Assembly (NCBI GenBank): GCA_014642895.1
Contig: BMJD01000022.1
Location: forward strand, 1 to 64,000
DNA: 64,000 bases
Direction: 5' to 3'
From: Lentibacillus populi
GTDB taxonomy: Bacteria > Bacillota > Bacilli > Bacillales > Amphibacillaceae
This document shows, piece by piece, positions 26,571 to 35,598 of the stretch (positions within the stretch are counted from its first letter, which is position 1; each line of letters opens with the position of its first letter). The notes below the pieces were generated by a model. That model was not told the DNA's origin. It saw nothing but the letters and a program-made list of their open reading frames with translations, and did no database searches. A program made the translations under genes and the position numbers.

Positions 26571-27005
26571 ATGGTAACAAACGAACCTATGCAGCAACAA
26601 GTAAAACAGCAACGTCAATTTGATTCCTATTGTAAATCCGTTTTAAAAAATGAAGCGAGAAATATTTATAGTGAAACACAGATACAGAATAAGAGATTGA
26701 TTGTATTATCTGCGTTAAGTCAAGAAAAACTGAATGAACTAAGTATGTGTGACATCTATACTGTTGAGGTCTATTATTTTCACTTGAATGATTATGTTGT
26801 ACCAGTAGAAGATTTTTTGATTGCGAATGCTATTCAATCTTTATCCGAACGAGATCAACTCATTATCCTATCTTTTTATTTCTTAGATATGAGTGATACC
26901 GATATTGCTAAAGAATTAGAAATAGCTAGAGGAACCGTTTATTACCACAAGAAGAAGGCATTAGAGAAGATTAAAAACTATTTAAAGGAGCATGAAAATG
27001 AATGA
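26571..27005 (+). CDS. orf7: Sigma-70-like regulator, Tn916 Orf7-like
   Basis: Protein of 144 aa ending in a sigma-region-4 helix-turn-helix. LSERDQLIILSFYFLDMSDTDIAKELEIARGTVYYHKKKALEKI is very close in style to Tn916 Orf7. It probably activates element genes. GTG 26562 falls inside the strong AAGGAGGTGAT, so ATG 26571 (MVTNEPMQQ) is chosen. The gene overlaps orf8, as in Tn916. The Tn916 repressor gene orf9 was not found next to it. Confidence 0.88.
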   Translation: MVTNEPMQQQVKQQRQFDSYCKSVLKNEARNIYSETQIQNKRLIVLSALSQEKLNELSMCDIYTVEVYYFHLNDYVVPVEDFLIANAIQSLSERDQLIILSFYFLDMSDTDIAKELEIARGTVYYHKKKALEKIKNYLKEHENE

Positions 27006-27225
27006 CTATCCTTTACTTCCTTATTCAGTAATCTTAATGGCGGTGCAGGGAGATTCACAAGCTATGGATAAAGTTGTGAACCATTACAAAGGCTACATTA
27101 TTTCTCTAGCAAAAAGAAAAATAGTAGATGAGAATGGAAACACTGCTCTGATTGTGGATGATGAATGGAAGCGAAGGATAGAACTGAAATTAATCAAAGC
27201 AGTTATCAAGTTTAAGTTTCATTAA
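26998..27225 (+). CDS. orf8: Orf8-like helix-turn-helix conjugative element protein
   Basis: Protein of 75 aa, HTH_16-type. It starts LLPYSVILMAVQGDSQAMDKVVNHYKGYI and ends in ELKLIKAVIKFKF, features of Tn916 Orf8. AAGGAG at 26984-26989 favours ATG 26998 over ATG 26992. The start overlaps the orf7 stop, so the two are translationally coupled. It probably works with Orf7 as a two-part sigma-like activator. Confidence 0.85.
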   Translation: MNDYPLLPYSVILMAVQGDSQAMDKVVNHYKGYIISLAKRKIVDENGNTALIVDDEWKRRIELKLIKAVIKFKFH

Positions 27226-27319
27226 CATCATTCTCATGCAGAAAGTTGATGATTGAATTTTAAAATGGAATTGCTCTTTGATAAAGAAAGCTCGGAAGAT
27301 AATGCCGTGCAGTATAACA

Positions 27320-27574
27320 AAAAATCAGACACGTTCTGCTGATGACGAGCTACCTGATTCTTGCGCCATGACTTTCCATAGAAACGAGCGATAACCAATG
27401 AATCTAACGTAATTGTGGTAGATTACTGGCGATAACTCATCAGTTAGGATAATGATACTCCCCTACAGTCACAGTTCGAGCGTTTAAAGCGTCGCAAGCT
27501 ATGAGTAGGGCTGGAAGAAATACTTGCAGGGGTGAAATTCCCGTGGAGCTGTAACCAGCAGCCATCTGATTTTT
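27320..27574 (+). ncRNA. Candidate structured RNA between orf8 and the integrase module
   Basis: The 539-bp gap 27226-27764 has no ORF but folds by eye. AAAAATCAGA (27320-27329) pairs perfectly with TCTGATTTTT (27565-27574). Stacked inside, CTGCTG (27336-27341) pairs with CAGCAG (27556-27561). Enclosed helices are GTAAT/ATTAC (27409-27413, 27422-27426), CCCTAC/GTAGGG (27461-27466, 27505-27510) around a CGAGC-TTTAAA hairpin, and GGG/CCC at 27529-27542. CTGATT (27354-27359) can compete for the closing strand, suggesting a switch. GCGATAAC occurs twice. No known RNA family was recognised, and the pairs are untested by covariation. Confidence 0.4.
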
Positions 27575-27685
27575 ACGATTTTAAATAGTTAGGTAGACTT
27601 GTGAATGGTTGTTTCTTGATATGTATTTTTCCACATTATAAAAGGCTCTTCATTTTAGTGCAAGAAGTAAATTTATGCAATTGCA

Positions 27686-27751
27686 TTGGATTGCTAATAA
27701 AGACGCGTTATAATTATAGACAAGATATCAAATAGCATATCCTAGTCTATA
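27686..27751 (+). promoter_or_regulatory. Promoter of the DUF3173-integrase pair with inverted repeat
   Basis: -35 TTGGAT (27686-27691), 17-bp spacer, -10 TATAAT (27709-27714). Just downstream TATAGAC (27715-27721) and GTCTATA (27745-27751) form an inverted repeat around the likely start of transcription, suited to a repressor or excision-factor site. AAAGGAG follows before the ATG at 27765. Confidence 0.6.
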
Positions 27752-27764
27752 GAAAGGAGCTTAT

Positions 27765-27950
27765 ATGGTAACTGTTACTAAAAAAGACTTGGTAGCACTA
27801 GGTTATGGACCTTCTTTTTCAGCTGATATCATTAAAGAATGTAAAAAACTTATGATATCAAAAGGACACACATATTATCAATCTAAGAAATTAGATCGTG
27901 TTCCAAAAGAAGCTGTCGAGGAAGTATTAGGTATAACTTTAGAAGAGTGA
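27765..27950 (+). CDS. DUF3173 small protein, probable excisionase-like partner
   Basis: Protein of 61 aa. VTVTKKDLVALGYGPSFSADIIKECKKLMISKGHTYYQSKKLDRVPKEAVEEVLG matches the DUF3173 family, usually encoded directly before ICE tyrosine integrases. The fold is probably a winged-helix DNA binder. It is not related in sequence to the 67-aa Tn916 Xis, so the recombination module differs from classical Tn916. Its stop overlaps the long integrase frame. Confidence 0.8.
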   Translation: MVTVTKKDLVALGYGPSFSADIIKECKKLMISKGHTYYQSKKLDRVPKEAVEEVLGITLEE

Positions 27951-27988
27951 TTTGTACTTCTTGCACTAATTGCGTAAGGAGTGAAATC

Positions 27989-29200
27989 ATGGCTAAAGAT
28001 GTCATCAAAAAAGCAAAGAATGGAACTTATTATTTCCGAGCAAATTTAGGTTATCATTCTGTCACTGGTAAGCAAATTCAAAAATATTGTAGTGGATTTA
28101 AAACTAAAAAAGAAGCTCGTGAAGAATATTCCAGATTACTACTCACAAAGTCGGAGGATTCAGTAGAAAGTGCGGGGAAACTTCCTTTTAAGCAGTTTAT
28201 TGAGGATATTTTCTTACCGTGGTATAAAACTCGGGTAAAGGAAAGAACATACGATAATCGGTTACCAACGGTCAAAAGACACCTTTCTTATTTTTATGAT
28301 TTCTTGATAACAGAAATTACCCCGCTTCATGTGCAAAAGTGGCAATTATTTTTATCCAAAAAAGGATATGCCCCTTCTTATATTAGAATTGTACAAGGGT
28401 TGTTTTCCCTCTCAATGGATCGCGCTGTTGTTTTAGGATTAGTTGAAAGTAATCCTTCCAAAATTGTTGGAAATGTGAAGAAAACAAAGACAAAGATAGA
28501 TTTTTGGACAAAAGAAGAATTTGAAAAAGTTCTCTCTTTTTTCTATAAGGAAGATTACTATCAACATTTTTTATTTATGTCATTGTGGCTTTTATTTATG
28601 ACAGGAATGAGAATCGGAGAAGCTACTGCGATCCAATGGGAAGATATTGACTTTGAAACGGGTATGTTATCAATTGATAAGACGCTTTACTATAAAAATT
28701 TAGATGATTATACTTTTGTTGAACCAAAAACAAAGGCCAGTGTACGTCATATTGTTTTAGATGAGGATACATTAACTTTACTTCATCAATGGAAGGACGT
28801 TCAGCAAGCTGTCATTCAAACAAACTTTGTGATGAGCTATAATGGGGTACCCACACAAAAGCATACACTCGCACATGTGATTACACGTTTTGCTAAAAAA
28901 GCTGGGGTTCACCGAATTCGATTACATGCTTTACGACATTCACATGCTTCTCTGCTTATCAGTATGGGAGAAAACCCATTAATTATCAAAGATCGTTTAG
29001 GACATGAAGATATTGAGACAACACTCGGCACTTACGGGCATTTGTATCCTAATAGTAATTTTGAGGTTGCTCATAAACTAAAAGGTATCCTATCTTTTCA
29101 AACTGCAACTGAAAATAAAGATACTTCGCCTAAAAATCAATTTACTGCCCAGTATCTGCGTAAGGATTTAGAAACAAATAATGCAATAACAATGCAATGA
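27989..29200 (+). CDS. int: Tyrosine recombinase, ICE integrase
   Basis: Integrase of 403 aa with three parts. These are an N-terminal arm-binding AP2-like domain (MAKDVIKKAKNGTYYFRANLG), a SAM-like core-binding domain (about 65-160) and the catalytic domain. The latter has Arg in GMRIGEA, His-x-x-Arg in LHALRHSHAS, His in LGHEDIETT and the Tyr in GTYGHLYP. The frame opens at 27947, but AAGGAG and spacing favour ATG 27989. It sits at the right end of the element, catalysing integration and excision. Confidence 0.93.
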   Translation: MAKDVIKKAKNGTYYFRANLGYHSVTGKQIQKYCSGFKTKKEAREEYSRLLLTKSEDSVESAGKLPFKQFIEDIFLPWYKTRVKERTYDNRLPTVKRHLSYFYDFLITEITPLHVQKWQLFLSKKGYAPSYIRIVQGLFSLSMDRAVVLGLVESNPSKIVGNVKKTKTKIDFWTKEEFEKVLSFFYKEDYYQHFLFMSLWLLFMTGMRIGEATAIQWEDIDFETGMLSIDKTLYYKNLDDYTFVEPKTKASVRHIVLDEDTLTLLHQWKDVQQAVIQTNFVMSYNGVPTQKHTLAHVITRFAKKAGVHRIRLHALRHSHASLLISMGENPLIIKDRLGHEDIETTLGTYGHLYPNSNFEVAHKLKGILSFQTATENKDTSPKNQFTAQYLRKDLETNNAITMQ

Positions 29201-29201
29201 C
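29180..29201 (+). repeat. Tandem 11-bp repeats at the integrase gene end
   Basis: AATGCAATAAC (29180-29190) and AATGCAATGAC (29191-29201) differ at one base and overlap the int stop. Tyrosine integrases of ICEs bind short direct repeats near their ends, so this could be an arm site marking the right end. The exact attR was not identified. Confidence 0.35.
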
Positions 29202-29212
29202 AATAGGGAAAA

Positions 29213-29248
29213 GAGCCGAAACCCTTGTCATCAAAGGGATTTCGGCTC
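29213..29248. terminator. Strong hairpin at the ICE-chromosome boundary
   Basis: GAGCCGAAA (29213-29221) pairs with TTTCGGCTC (29240-29248), and CCCTT/AAGGG continues inside. On the minus strand it ends in TTTT. It could terminate the truncated DUF819 gene and also stop int read-through. Confidence 0.65.
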
Positions 29249-29256
29249 ACCTACAA

Positions 29257-29533
29257 CTATTCCCAGTCAATCATTGGTGCAAAAATAATGCCGGCGATTA
29301 ATGTAACAATTCCAACACTCTGTGCAGCGATCCCAATCGCAAAGAGCGGTTTTTCTGATAACTTTACCATTTCTTTCAAGTCAACACTCAGGAGCATCAT
29401 CGCAATGGATAACGGGATTGCATATTCCGCAACAACACCATAAACATCAGCAACAAAAGGGACCACTTTCAAATTGGCCAAAATAACACTGATCAGAATA
29501 ACAATTAAAGCAGGTCCGAGTATTTTAAATCCT
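29257..29533 (-). pseudogene. DUF819-family membrane protein fragment
   Basis: About 92 codons matching the N-terminal part of a DUF819 permease-like protein (GPALIVILISVILANLKVVPF, PLSIAMMLLSVDLKEMVK). The family is usually near 390 aa. The first residues are replaced by an epimerase gene start, and the C-terminal two thirds are absent. The nominal TTG start at 29562 is not credible. Confidence 0.75.
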
Positions 29534-29623
29534 TTAAACCGTTTCAATGGTTCCCAGTGCAACCGTGAATGGTTTAAATAATTCCATTTTCAATTTTTCT
29601 ACTCTAATGTTCTTAATTTTCAT
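29534..29623 (-). pseudogene. 5' remnant of an enolase-superfamily dipeptide epimerase
   Basis: Twenty-nine codons from a good start (AGGTGG upstream) read MKIKNIRVEKLKMELFKPFT then VALGTIET, the typical opening of Ala-Glu epimerase-like enzymes. It then hits a stop where the DUF819 fragment begins. A deletion has fused the two genes. Confidence 0.65.
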
Positions 29624-29665
29624 GATGGCTACCCACCTCATATTAATTTCTTACTTTTTCGACAA

Positions 29666-29685
29666 TTAAGTTTATACAAACTTAA
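29666..29685. promoter_or_regulatory. Palindrome upstream of the decayed epimerase gene
   Basis: TTAAGTTT (29666-29673) and AAACTTAA (29678-29685) with a 4-bp spacer. Another TTAAGTTTT follows near 29703. It is a possible operator of the lost gene; otherwise 29624-29896 shows nothing. Confidence 0.35.
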
Positions 29686-29896
29686 AGATTAAATAACGCA
29701 TGTTAAGTTTTCACTTCCTCTCAATACTCACAAATTTTACACATCTATATTCCAGATATAATACACCTATTATTTAGATATTTCAAGATGATAGGATTCC
29801 TGTTTTATCCATCCGTCAGTAGACGTAATAAAATCTCTGTCTAGGGAAATTTGCAGTTACCACAATGTTGGATATTCAATCTTGTCCTACCTATGC

Positions 29897-31216
29897 TTAC
29901 ACAACCAAGTCCTTTTTCTTTACGACTTTTCTCTTTATCTTCATACCTATGAAATAAATGATACCCGAAACAACGAATGATTGCAGCAGCGGCATGCCAA
30001 ACGGATAAACATATTGCGTCAAATATCCGAGTGCAAAACCAACAACCATCGCGACGGTAGCCACCCAATTCCATCCCTTCACATCTTCAAAGGTTTGCTT
30101 ACGGATGATGAAGTAATCAGCCATCATAATGGCGGCGACTGGTGGAGTGGTCAAACCAATCACATACAAGAAGTTTTCAAATTGGGTCATGATATTGGTC
30201 ATTGCGAGTAATAGACCAACGATTGTGCCAAGCAGTGTTAAAATTGCACGCCCCTTACCGGAATTGATGTTAAACATATTTGCTAGCGCAAGGCCCATGC
30301 TGTAATTGTTCACCAGCTGGCTAGTCCACGTAGCCAAATATAGGATAAGAAATCCCCAGAGAGGGAAATTCAAATTCAACATAACAGCGACAATATCTGC
30401 TTCCCCGCCACCGATAGCCATCACTCCGCCGACAAGAAATAACGGAAAACCGATTCCAACAACTCCTAAAGGGATGATCATATTATCCTTTACTATTGGT
30501 TTTGCATAGCGCGTGTAATCTGCAGAGCTGACCCATTGCGAAATATTAACGCTAATCACAAGAGAGATAGCGCCAACTACCGTCATGGTTGGGGTAGGGT
30601 TCCATGAAACAATTTCGCTCCAGCCATTATTCTCCAATGCTAGATATATACCTGCAATTACTAAAAGAAGCCCCGCTGGAACTGCGATGTAATCAGTCCA
30701 TTTCATCGATTCATAACCTAGAATGGATGGTACAGCGAATGTGATTCCCGCCAAAATCACAATCAATACCCATAACATCGGGTCACTTTCTTTGGTAATA
30801 CCAAAAATGGCCGCAATCGCATCACCTGCGACGTGTGTTTGCAGCGCCCACCAAAACAAGCAGACAATCATGATATTGATACCGATAACAATTCGTGCCT
30901 GCATACTTCCGAAAGAAGAGCGCGCAATAACTGTCGATGATCTTCCTGTCTTTGCGCCCATATAACCATTTAATGCATTTCCTACCCATGTAATGACTAA
31001 CGCAGTAATCAGAATCCAAAACGTTTTCCACATGCTGAAATTTGCGGTCAATATCGCACCGGTCGTCAATACAGGGATCGTAAACTCAAGCCCTGCGTTG
31101 ACAGAGAACGGACCAATCCAGTGTCCACGTTGCTTTGCTGGTACCGGATCGATCGCCTCATCTCTCGCTACTGTATTAGAATCCGCGAATCCCTGTGATT
31201 TTTGCTGCTCCTCCAA
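29897..31216 (-). CDS. NCS1-family permease (cytosine/purine/hydantoin-type)
   Basis: Protein of 439 aa with about twelve helices and NCS1 landmarks: an N-terminal HWIGPFSVNAGLEFTIPVL, NALNGYMGAKTGRSSTVIARSSFG, and SADYTRYAKP after helix 6. It resembles CodB-type proton or sodium symporters. It lies 24 bp after HyuB on the same strand. The substrate is probably the hydantoin, oxoproline-like or other lactam that HyuA/HyuB opens. Specificity cannot be read from sequence. Confidence 0.88.
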   Translation of the reverse strand: MEEQQKSQGFADSNTVARDEAIDPVPAKQRGHWIGPFSVNAGLEFTIPVLTTGAILTANFSMWKTFWILITALVITWVGNALNGYMGAKTGRSSTVIARSSFGSMQARIVIGINIMIVCLFWWALQTHVAGDAIAAIFGITKESDPMLWVLIVILAGITFAVPSILGYESMKWTDYIAVPAGLLLVIAGIYLALENNGWSEIVSWNPTPTMTVVGAISLVISVNISQWVSSADYTRYAKPIVKDNMIIPLGVVGIGFPLFLVGGVMAIGGGEADIVAVMLNLNFPLWGFLILYLATWTSQLVNNYSMGLALANMFNINSGKGRAILTLLGTIVGLLLAMTNIMTQFENFLYVIGLTTPPVAAIMMADYFIIRKQTFEDVKGWNWVATVAMVVGFALGYLTQYVYPFGMPLLQSFVVSGIIYFIGMKIKRKVVKKKDLVV

Positions 31217-31240
31217 TTCAATCTCTCCCTCGGCCTAGAC

Positions 31241-32974
31241 TTATGCTCCTCTTTCTGGTGTTACGTCTCGTACTGAAAAGTCATCCGCATCTAATTCAAC
31301 ACCATAAATTTCCTTTGCGTCTTTTAATGAAATGTAGCCATTTTTGACGTCTGCTTGGATTTGCTGGATGTCCCTTTCCAATGGGTCGCCATATCCGCCG
31401 CCTGTTCCGGTGACAAGCTGTACCACATCTCCAGCATTTAATGGGTATCTCGCATAAATACTGAATGGTCCTTCGGTAGCCCCATCTGCTTTTTTGACGA
31501 AAAATTCATTCGGTGAACCGTCTTTGCCACCATTAATTCCCCAAGGCAAGAATTTGTTTCTACCAAATGTGACGGAAACCTGTTGGTTGTTCGATAACGC
31601 TCTGTAGGAACGGACAACACCAGAACCACCGATGTATTTCCCCGCACCTGCCCCATTATTGCAAAGCGCATATTCTTCCACCATCACACCGTATCTCGTT
31701 TCAGCCACTTCGACAGGAACGTTGTATGTTTCCCCGTCGCCGATACAAAATTGTCCTCTGGCACCGTCTTGTTCATCGGCTGCACCCCAACCGCCAACAG
31801 ATGGTTCTACAATGAGGAAAGGTTCCTTTGTTTCTGGATTGATACCAGATAATGTGACGGAACAAACCGATAGGAAATGCCCCGCACCGAGCCTCTCGCT
31901 AATATGTGGAGCCAAAGCCTTCCATACGAGATCGCCTCCGAATCCGTCACTTTCCCAATAAATTGAAGTTGGCGCCGGTCGTTCCGCTGATAAAACCGAC
32001 CCCTTTTCCGCAATTACTTCCAACGGACGGAAAATACCGTCATTCACCACATCGCCTGCATTGGTAATGCTCAAGAATACGACCCTGACTGCGGTTACGA
32101 GCGCAGAATAAGAACAATTGATAGGACCTGGGACTTGCGGATGACTTCCACGAAAATCGCAAATGAATTTTTCATCCGTAATGGTGATCTTGACTTGCAC
32201 CTTGAAAGGACCATTGCCAAATCCGTCATCATCAATATAATCCATTGCCGTAAATGTTCCTTTTGGCAATTTTTTCATTTCTTCCCTTGCCAGGATTTCT
32301 CCTTGGTCCAGCAATCTTTCCATGGATTGCAGCAAAACAGATTTTGAGTATTTTTCACATAGTTCGTTAATTCGTTTATTACCAGTACGCAACGCAGCGA
32401 TTTGTGCCCATAAATCCCCAATAGATAGATCCGGCATCCTAACGTTTGCTTTAATCATTTCCAGCAGGGGTTCATTGATTCTTCCTTGATCGAACAATTT
32501 TACACACGGGAACTGCAGCCCTTCCTGGTAAACCTCGGTAGCATCGTTACTGAAAGAGCCTGGATCCTTGCCACCAACTTCTGTCCAGTGTGCTTTATTG
32601 GCTGAAAAAGCAATCAGTTCTCCCTCGTAAAAAATCGGCATCACCAGTCCGACATCGGATAAATGCGATCCACCGCCAACATATGGGTTGTTGATAATGA
32701 TCACATCACCCGGTTTCAAATCATCCTTTCCAGGAAATTTTTCAATGGTGTACGCTACCATATGGGAGAGCATCCCGATAAAACCGGCTACCCCGTTCCC
32801 TTGCGTCAATAGGTTACCATTTTTATCCATAACTCCACTGGCATAATCGAGCACCTCATAGATAATAGGGCTCATCGATGTCCGTGCCAATGTCTGAAAC
32901 ATTTCATCGCCAATGGCAAGCAACGAATCCTTTACAATTTCTAAAGTGAAAATATTTGCACTCTCTTTTTTCAT
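31241..32974 (-). CDS. hyuB: Hydantoinase/oxoprolinase subunit B
   Basis: Protein of 577 aa, the HyuB partner of ATP-dependent ring-opening amidohydrolases. Landmarks are MSPIIYEVLDYASGVMD, PGDVIIINNPYVGGGSHLSDVGLVMPIF, CDFRGSHPQVPGPINCSYS and the C-terminal GTGGGYGDPLERD. Its ATG overlaps the hyuA stop (TAATG), so the two are coupled. The complex hydrolyses a five-membered lactam such as a hydantoin, oxoproline or N-methylhydantoin at the cost of ATP. Acetone carboxylase subunits share these domains but are less likely with this permease. Confidence 0.92.
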   Translation of the reverse strand: MKKESANIFTLEIVKDSLLAIGDEMFQTLARTSMSPIIYEVLDYASGVMDKNGNLLTQGNGVAGFIGMLSHMVAYTIEKFPGKDDLKPGDVIIINNPYVGGGSHLSDVGLVMPIFYEGELIAFSANKAHWTEVGGKDPGSFSNDATEVYQEGLQFPCVKLFDQGRINEPLLEMIKANVRMPDLSIGDLWAQIAALRTGNKRINELCEKYSKSVLLQSMERLLDQGEILAREEMKKLPKGTFTAMDYIDDDGFGNGPFKVQVKITITDEKFICDFRGSHPQVPGPINCSYSALVTAVRVVFLSITNAGDVVNDGIFRPLEVIAEKGSVLSAERPAPTSIYWESDGFGGDLVWKALAPHISERLGAGHFLSVCSVTLSGINPETKEPFLIVEPSVGGWGAADEQDGARGQFCIGDGETYNVPVEVAETRYGVMVEEYALCNNGAGAGKYIGGSGVVRSYRALSNNQQVSVTFGRNKFLPWGINGGKDGSPNEFFVKKADGATEGPFSIYARYPLNAGDVVQLVTGTGGGYGDPLERDIQQIQADVKNGYISLKDAKEIYGVELDADDFSVRDVTPERGA

Positions 32975-35025
32975 TATGCTTCAGCCTCCTTGATACGAAT
33001 AATCAAATTGCCATAGTCATCCACCTGTAGTTGTTGGTCCGGATATAGTATGGTGGAGGAAGTTGGTTCTTCCACAATGGCTGGCCCATTTAGCGTATAG
33101 CCGGTCGGTAATTTTCCCCTATGATAGACATTCACCTCTGTCCAGCCAATTTCTTCGTAAAGAACTTGACGTTTTTCCTTGATTTCATTTTTCGCAAATG
33201 CTTCATCGACGGTAAATTTGTTCACTTTTGGTTTTTCAATCGTCCCCAGTGCTGTCAAATGAAGGTTGACGAATTCCATTTCTGTGTTTTCCAGTTTGTA
33301 CGTGTATTTCTTTTCATGCAATTCATGGAATGCCCGTGCTAATTGTTGCTTTGTTGTGTCATTCCATGTGCCATCTGGATACGGCACTTTCACCGTATGC
33401 TCTTGACCTTTATAGCGCATATCGACAAATTTTGAAAAAAGTACGTGCTCTTCTGTAATCCCTTCTTCTGCAAATTGTTCGGTGGCACTGGCTTCCAACT
33501 TGTCCCATTTTCTGTCAATGGTATTTGGATCTATTTGTCCCATTTCATTAATAAACGTTTGGATATAATCATGCCGCAAATCTGTCATTAACATGCCCCA
33601 TGCAGAAAATACAGCTGAAGCGTTTGGGATGATCACTTTGCCGATGCCGAGTTCTTTGGCCAAAGCAGGCGCATGCAGTGCCCCACCACCACCATAGGCT
33701 ATCAATGTAAAGTCCCTTGGATCATAGCCTTTTCTGACAGAAATCATTTTCAGTGCTTGAAGCATATTGGAATTAGCAATTCGAATGATTCCAAGTGCTG
33801 CTTCGTCAGCAGTCATTTCAAAGGTATTGGCAACCTTTTCCTGGATGGCCTGTTTCACGGTATCCATCTCCACATTGCTGTCAAAATTGCTAAGGGAAAG
33901 CCTGCCTGTCAGCAAATTCGCGTCAGTCGTTGTCGGCTGTTCACCGCCTTTTCCATAAGCCACCGGTCCAGGAGATGAACCAGCAGATTTCGGTCCAACT
34001 TTCAAAGAGCCAGCTTTGTCGATCCAAGCAATCGAACCGCCACCGTTGCCAATTTCAATAATATCGACCACCGGAACCTTGATTGGATATCCAGCATGCT
34101 TATCGTCTTTTTCAATAAAGTAATTGGTATCCACTTTCATCTCGCCATTATCTATTAACGAGCACTTTGCCGTGGTTCCCCCGATATCAAATGCGATAAT
34201 GTTTTTCTCGCCGATAAGCTCTCCTAATACTGCCGCGCCATAAACGCCAGCCACGGGCCCGGATTCTACAACGTTTATCGGTGTCTCTTCAGCATGTGGA
34301 AATGTCGTTGTACCGCCATTGGACTGCATGACATATTTATATCCATTTAGGTTAATGTGATGGAGATCACTTTTCAATTTGGTCAAATACGTTGAAGCCG
34401 TTGGTTTGACATAAGCATTCAACACCGCCGTATTCGTTCTTTCATACTCGCGCCACTCTTTTGTAACTTCATGCGATGCGGTTACCGCGACATCTGGAAG
34501 TAGCTCCTTAATCATTTTCTTTGTTTCTACCTCATGCTCCGGGTTTATGTAAGAATAGAGATAAGCTATCGCCACTGCTTCTACTTTTTCCTTTTTGAAA
34601 TAAGCCGCAATTTGGCGAATGGCATCTTTATCCAATGGGGTAATGACCTCTCCCTTGAAGTTCAACCGCTCTTGTACCTCTTGTCTTAAATATCTGTCTA
34701 CAAATGGTGTTGGTTTTTTATATCTGAGGTTGAATAAATCAGGACGGTTCCCTCTTGCAATTTCCAACACATCCCGAAAGCCTTTGGTAGTAATTAGGCC
34801 GGTCTTTGCGCCACTTCTTTCCGTCAGGGCATTGATGACTACAGTTGATCCATGAATGAATGTATCGATTGTTTCTGGACCCAATCCCGACTGCTGAATC
34901 ACATCCAGTACACCTTTTTCATAGTTTGGCGCTGTCGTATGTGCTTTACCAGTTATGATATTACCTTCATCAGAAATACTGACCAAATCTGTAAATGTAC
35001 CACCTATATCTGTTGCAATTCGCAT
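32974..35025 (-). CDS. hyuA: Hydantoinase/oxoprolinase subunit A
   Basis: Protein of 683 aa, the ATP-binding subunit. An actin-like fold is marked by RIATDIGGTFTDLV at the start, FIHGSTVVINALTERSGAKTG, and IIAFDIGGTTAKCSLI in the middle. The Hydant_A_N and Hydantoinase_A domains are followed by the C-terminal KYTYKLENTEMEFVNLHLTALG. An ATG at 35034 abuts AAAAGG, so the ATG at 35025, at normal spacing, is preferred. It is downstream of the XRE/cupin gene by 21 bp. Confidence 0.92.
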   Translation of the reverse strand: MRIATDIGGTFTDLVSISDEGNIITGKAHTTAPNYEKGVLDVIQQSGLGPETIDTFIHGSTVVINALTERSGAKTGLITTKGFRDVLEIARGNRPDLFNLRYKKPTPFVDRYLRQEVQERLNFKGEVITPLDKDAIRQIAAYFKKEKVEAVAIAYLYSYINPEHEVETKKMIKELLPDVAVTASHEVTKEWREYERTNTAVLNAYVKPTASTYLTKLKSDLHHINLNGYKYVMQSNGGTTTFPHAEETPINVVESGPVAGVYGAAVLGELIGEKNIIAFDIGGTTAKCSLIDNGEMKVDTNYFIEKDDKHAGYPIKVPVVDIIEIGNGGGSIAWIDKAGSLKVGPKSAGSSPGPVAYGKGGEQPTTTDANLLTGRLSLSNFDSNVEMDTVKQAIQEKVANTFEMTADEAALGIIRIANSNMLQALKMISVRKGYDPRDFTLIAYGGGGALHAPALAKELGIGKVIIPNASAVFSAWGMLMTDLRHDYIQTFINEMGQIDPNTIDRKWDKLEASATEQFAEEGITEEHVLFSKFVDMRYKGQEHTVKVPYPDGTWNDTTKQQLARAFHELHEKKYTYKLENTEMEFVNLHLTALGTIEKPKVNKFTVDEAFAKNEIKEKRQVLYEEIGWTEVNVYHRGKLPTGYTLNGPAIVEEPTSSTILYPDQQLQVDDYGNLIIRIKEAEA

Positions 35026-35046
35026 TTCTATCATCCTTTTCTCGCT

Positions 35047-35589
35047 TTATAGTAAACTAGGTGTGACAACATTGAGTAATTCAACTTTTTCATTTGTCCT
35101 GTTCTCAAAGTCGTGTGGTAAATAGGAAGGAAAATGAATGGCCTCCCCTTGACCGACGACATACGTTTTTTCCTCAACGATAAACGTTATCTCACCTTGC
35201 AGAACATAATAAAATTCCTCCCCCTGATGGGTATATCGATTGGTAGAAGTTGTATTTGGCAAAACCGTTACATGAAACGGATCCATTTCTCTCCCTTTGA
35301 ATTGACCGTTCAGCCTGATTAGTTCTTCGTCCATGCCTTCTATTTTTATTCTTTTCTGATTCACTCTTGATGTTATGTAACTTGGGTTGTCTTCTTCATC
35401 AAAAAAGTATTTCATGCTGATGTGGTAAGCATCAGCGATTTTCTTTAAAGATGTAATTGCCAGATTTGTGGTCCCTTTTTCAATTTGTGAAAGAAAGCTT
35501 ATTGAAAGGCCTGTTTTCTCAGATAGTTGGGCCAACGTGATATTATTTTTCGCTCGTAAATTCTTAATTTTTTTGTAAACCGTTTCCAT
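35047..35589 (-). CDS. XRE-family regulator with cupin domain
   Basis: Protein of 180 aa. An N-terminal Cro/CI helix-turn-helix (NNITLAQLSEKTGLSISFLSQIEKG) is joined to a C-terminal cupin (TNRYTHQGEEFYYVLQGEITFIVEEKTYVV). Such proteins sense a small metabolite through the cupin. First gene of the minus-strand XRE-hyuA-hyuB-permease operon, so it probably regulates the operon and itself. Confidence 0.9.
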   Translation of the reverse strand: METVYKKIKNLRAKNNITLAQLSEKTGLSISFLSQIEKGTTNLAITSLKKIADAYHISMKYFFDEEDNPSYITSRVNQKRIKIEGMDEELIRLNGQFKGREMDPFHVTVLPNTTSTNRYTHQGEEFYYVLQGEITFIVEEKTYVVGQGEAIHFPSYLPHDFENRTNEKVELLNVVTPSLL

Positions 35590-35598
35590 TTTATCACC

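Noticed and set aside
27336-27384. CTGATGA followed later by GAAAC, reminiscent of a hammerhead ribozyme core
   Set aside because: The bases between CTGATGA and GAAA do not form a stem II, and no matching stem III with a cleavage triplet is seen.
26998-29200. Classical Tn916 xis and int module
   Set aside because: The small protein is DUF3173-like rather than Tn916 Xis, and the integrase sequence does not read like Tn916 Int, so the module is of another type.
29841-30074. 77-codon minus-strand ORF overlapping the permease end
   Set aside because: Shadow frame inside the NCS1 permease gene, with Cys/Trp-rich unlikely composition.
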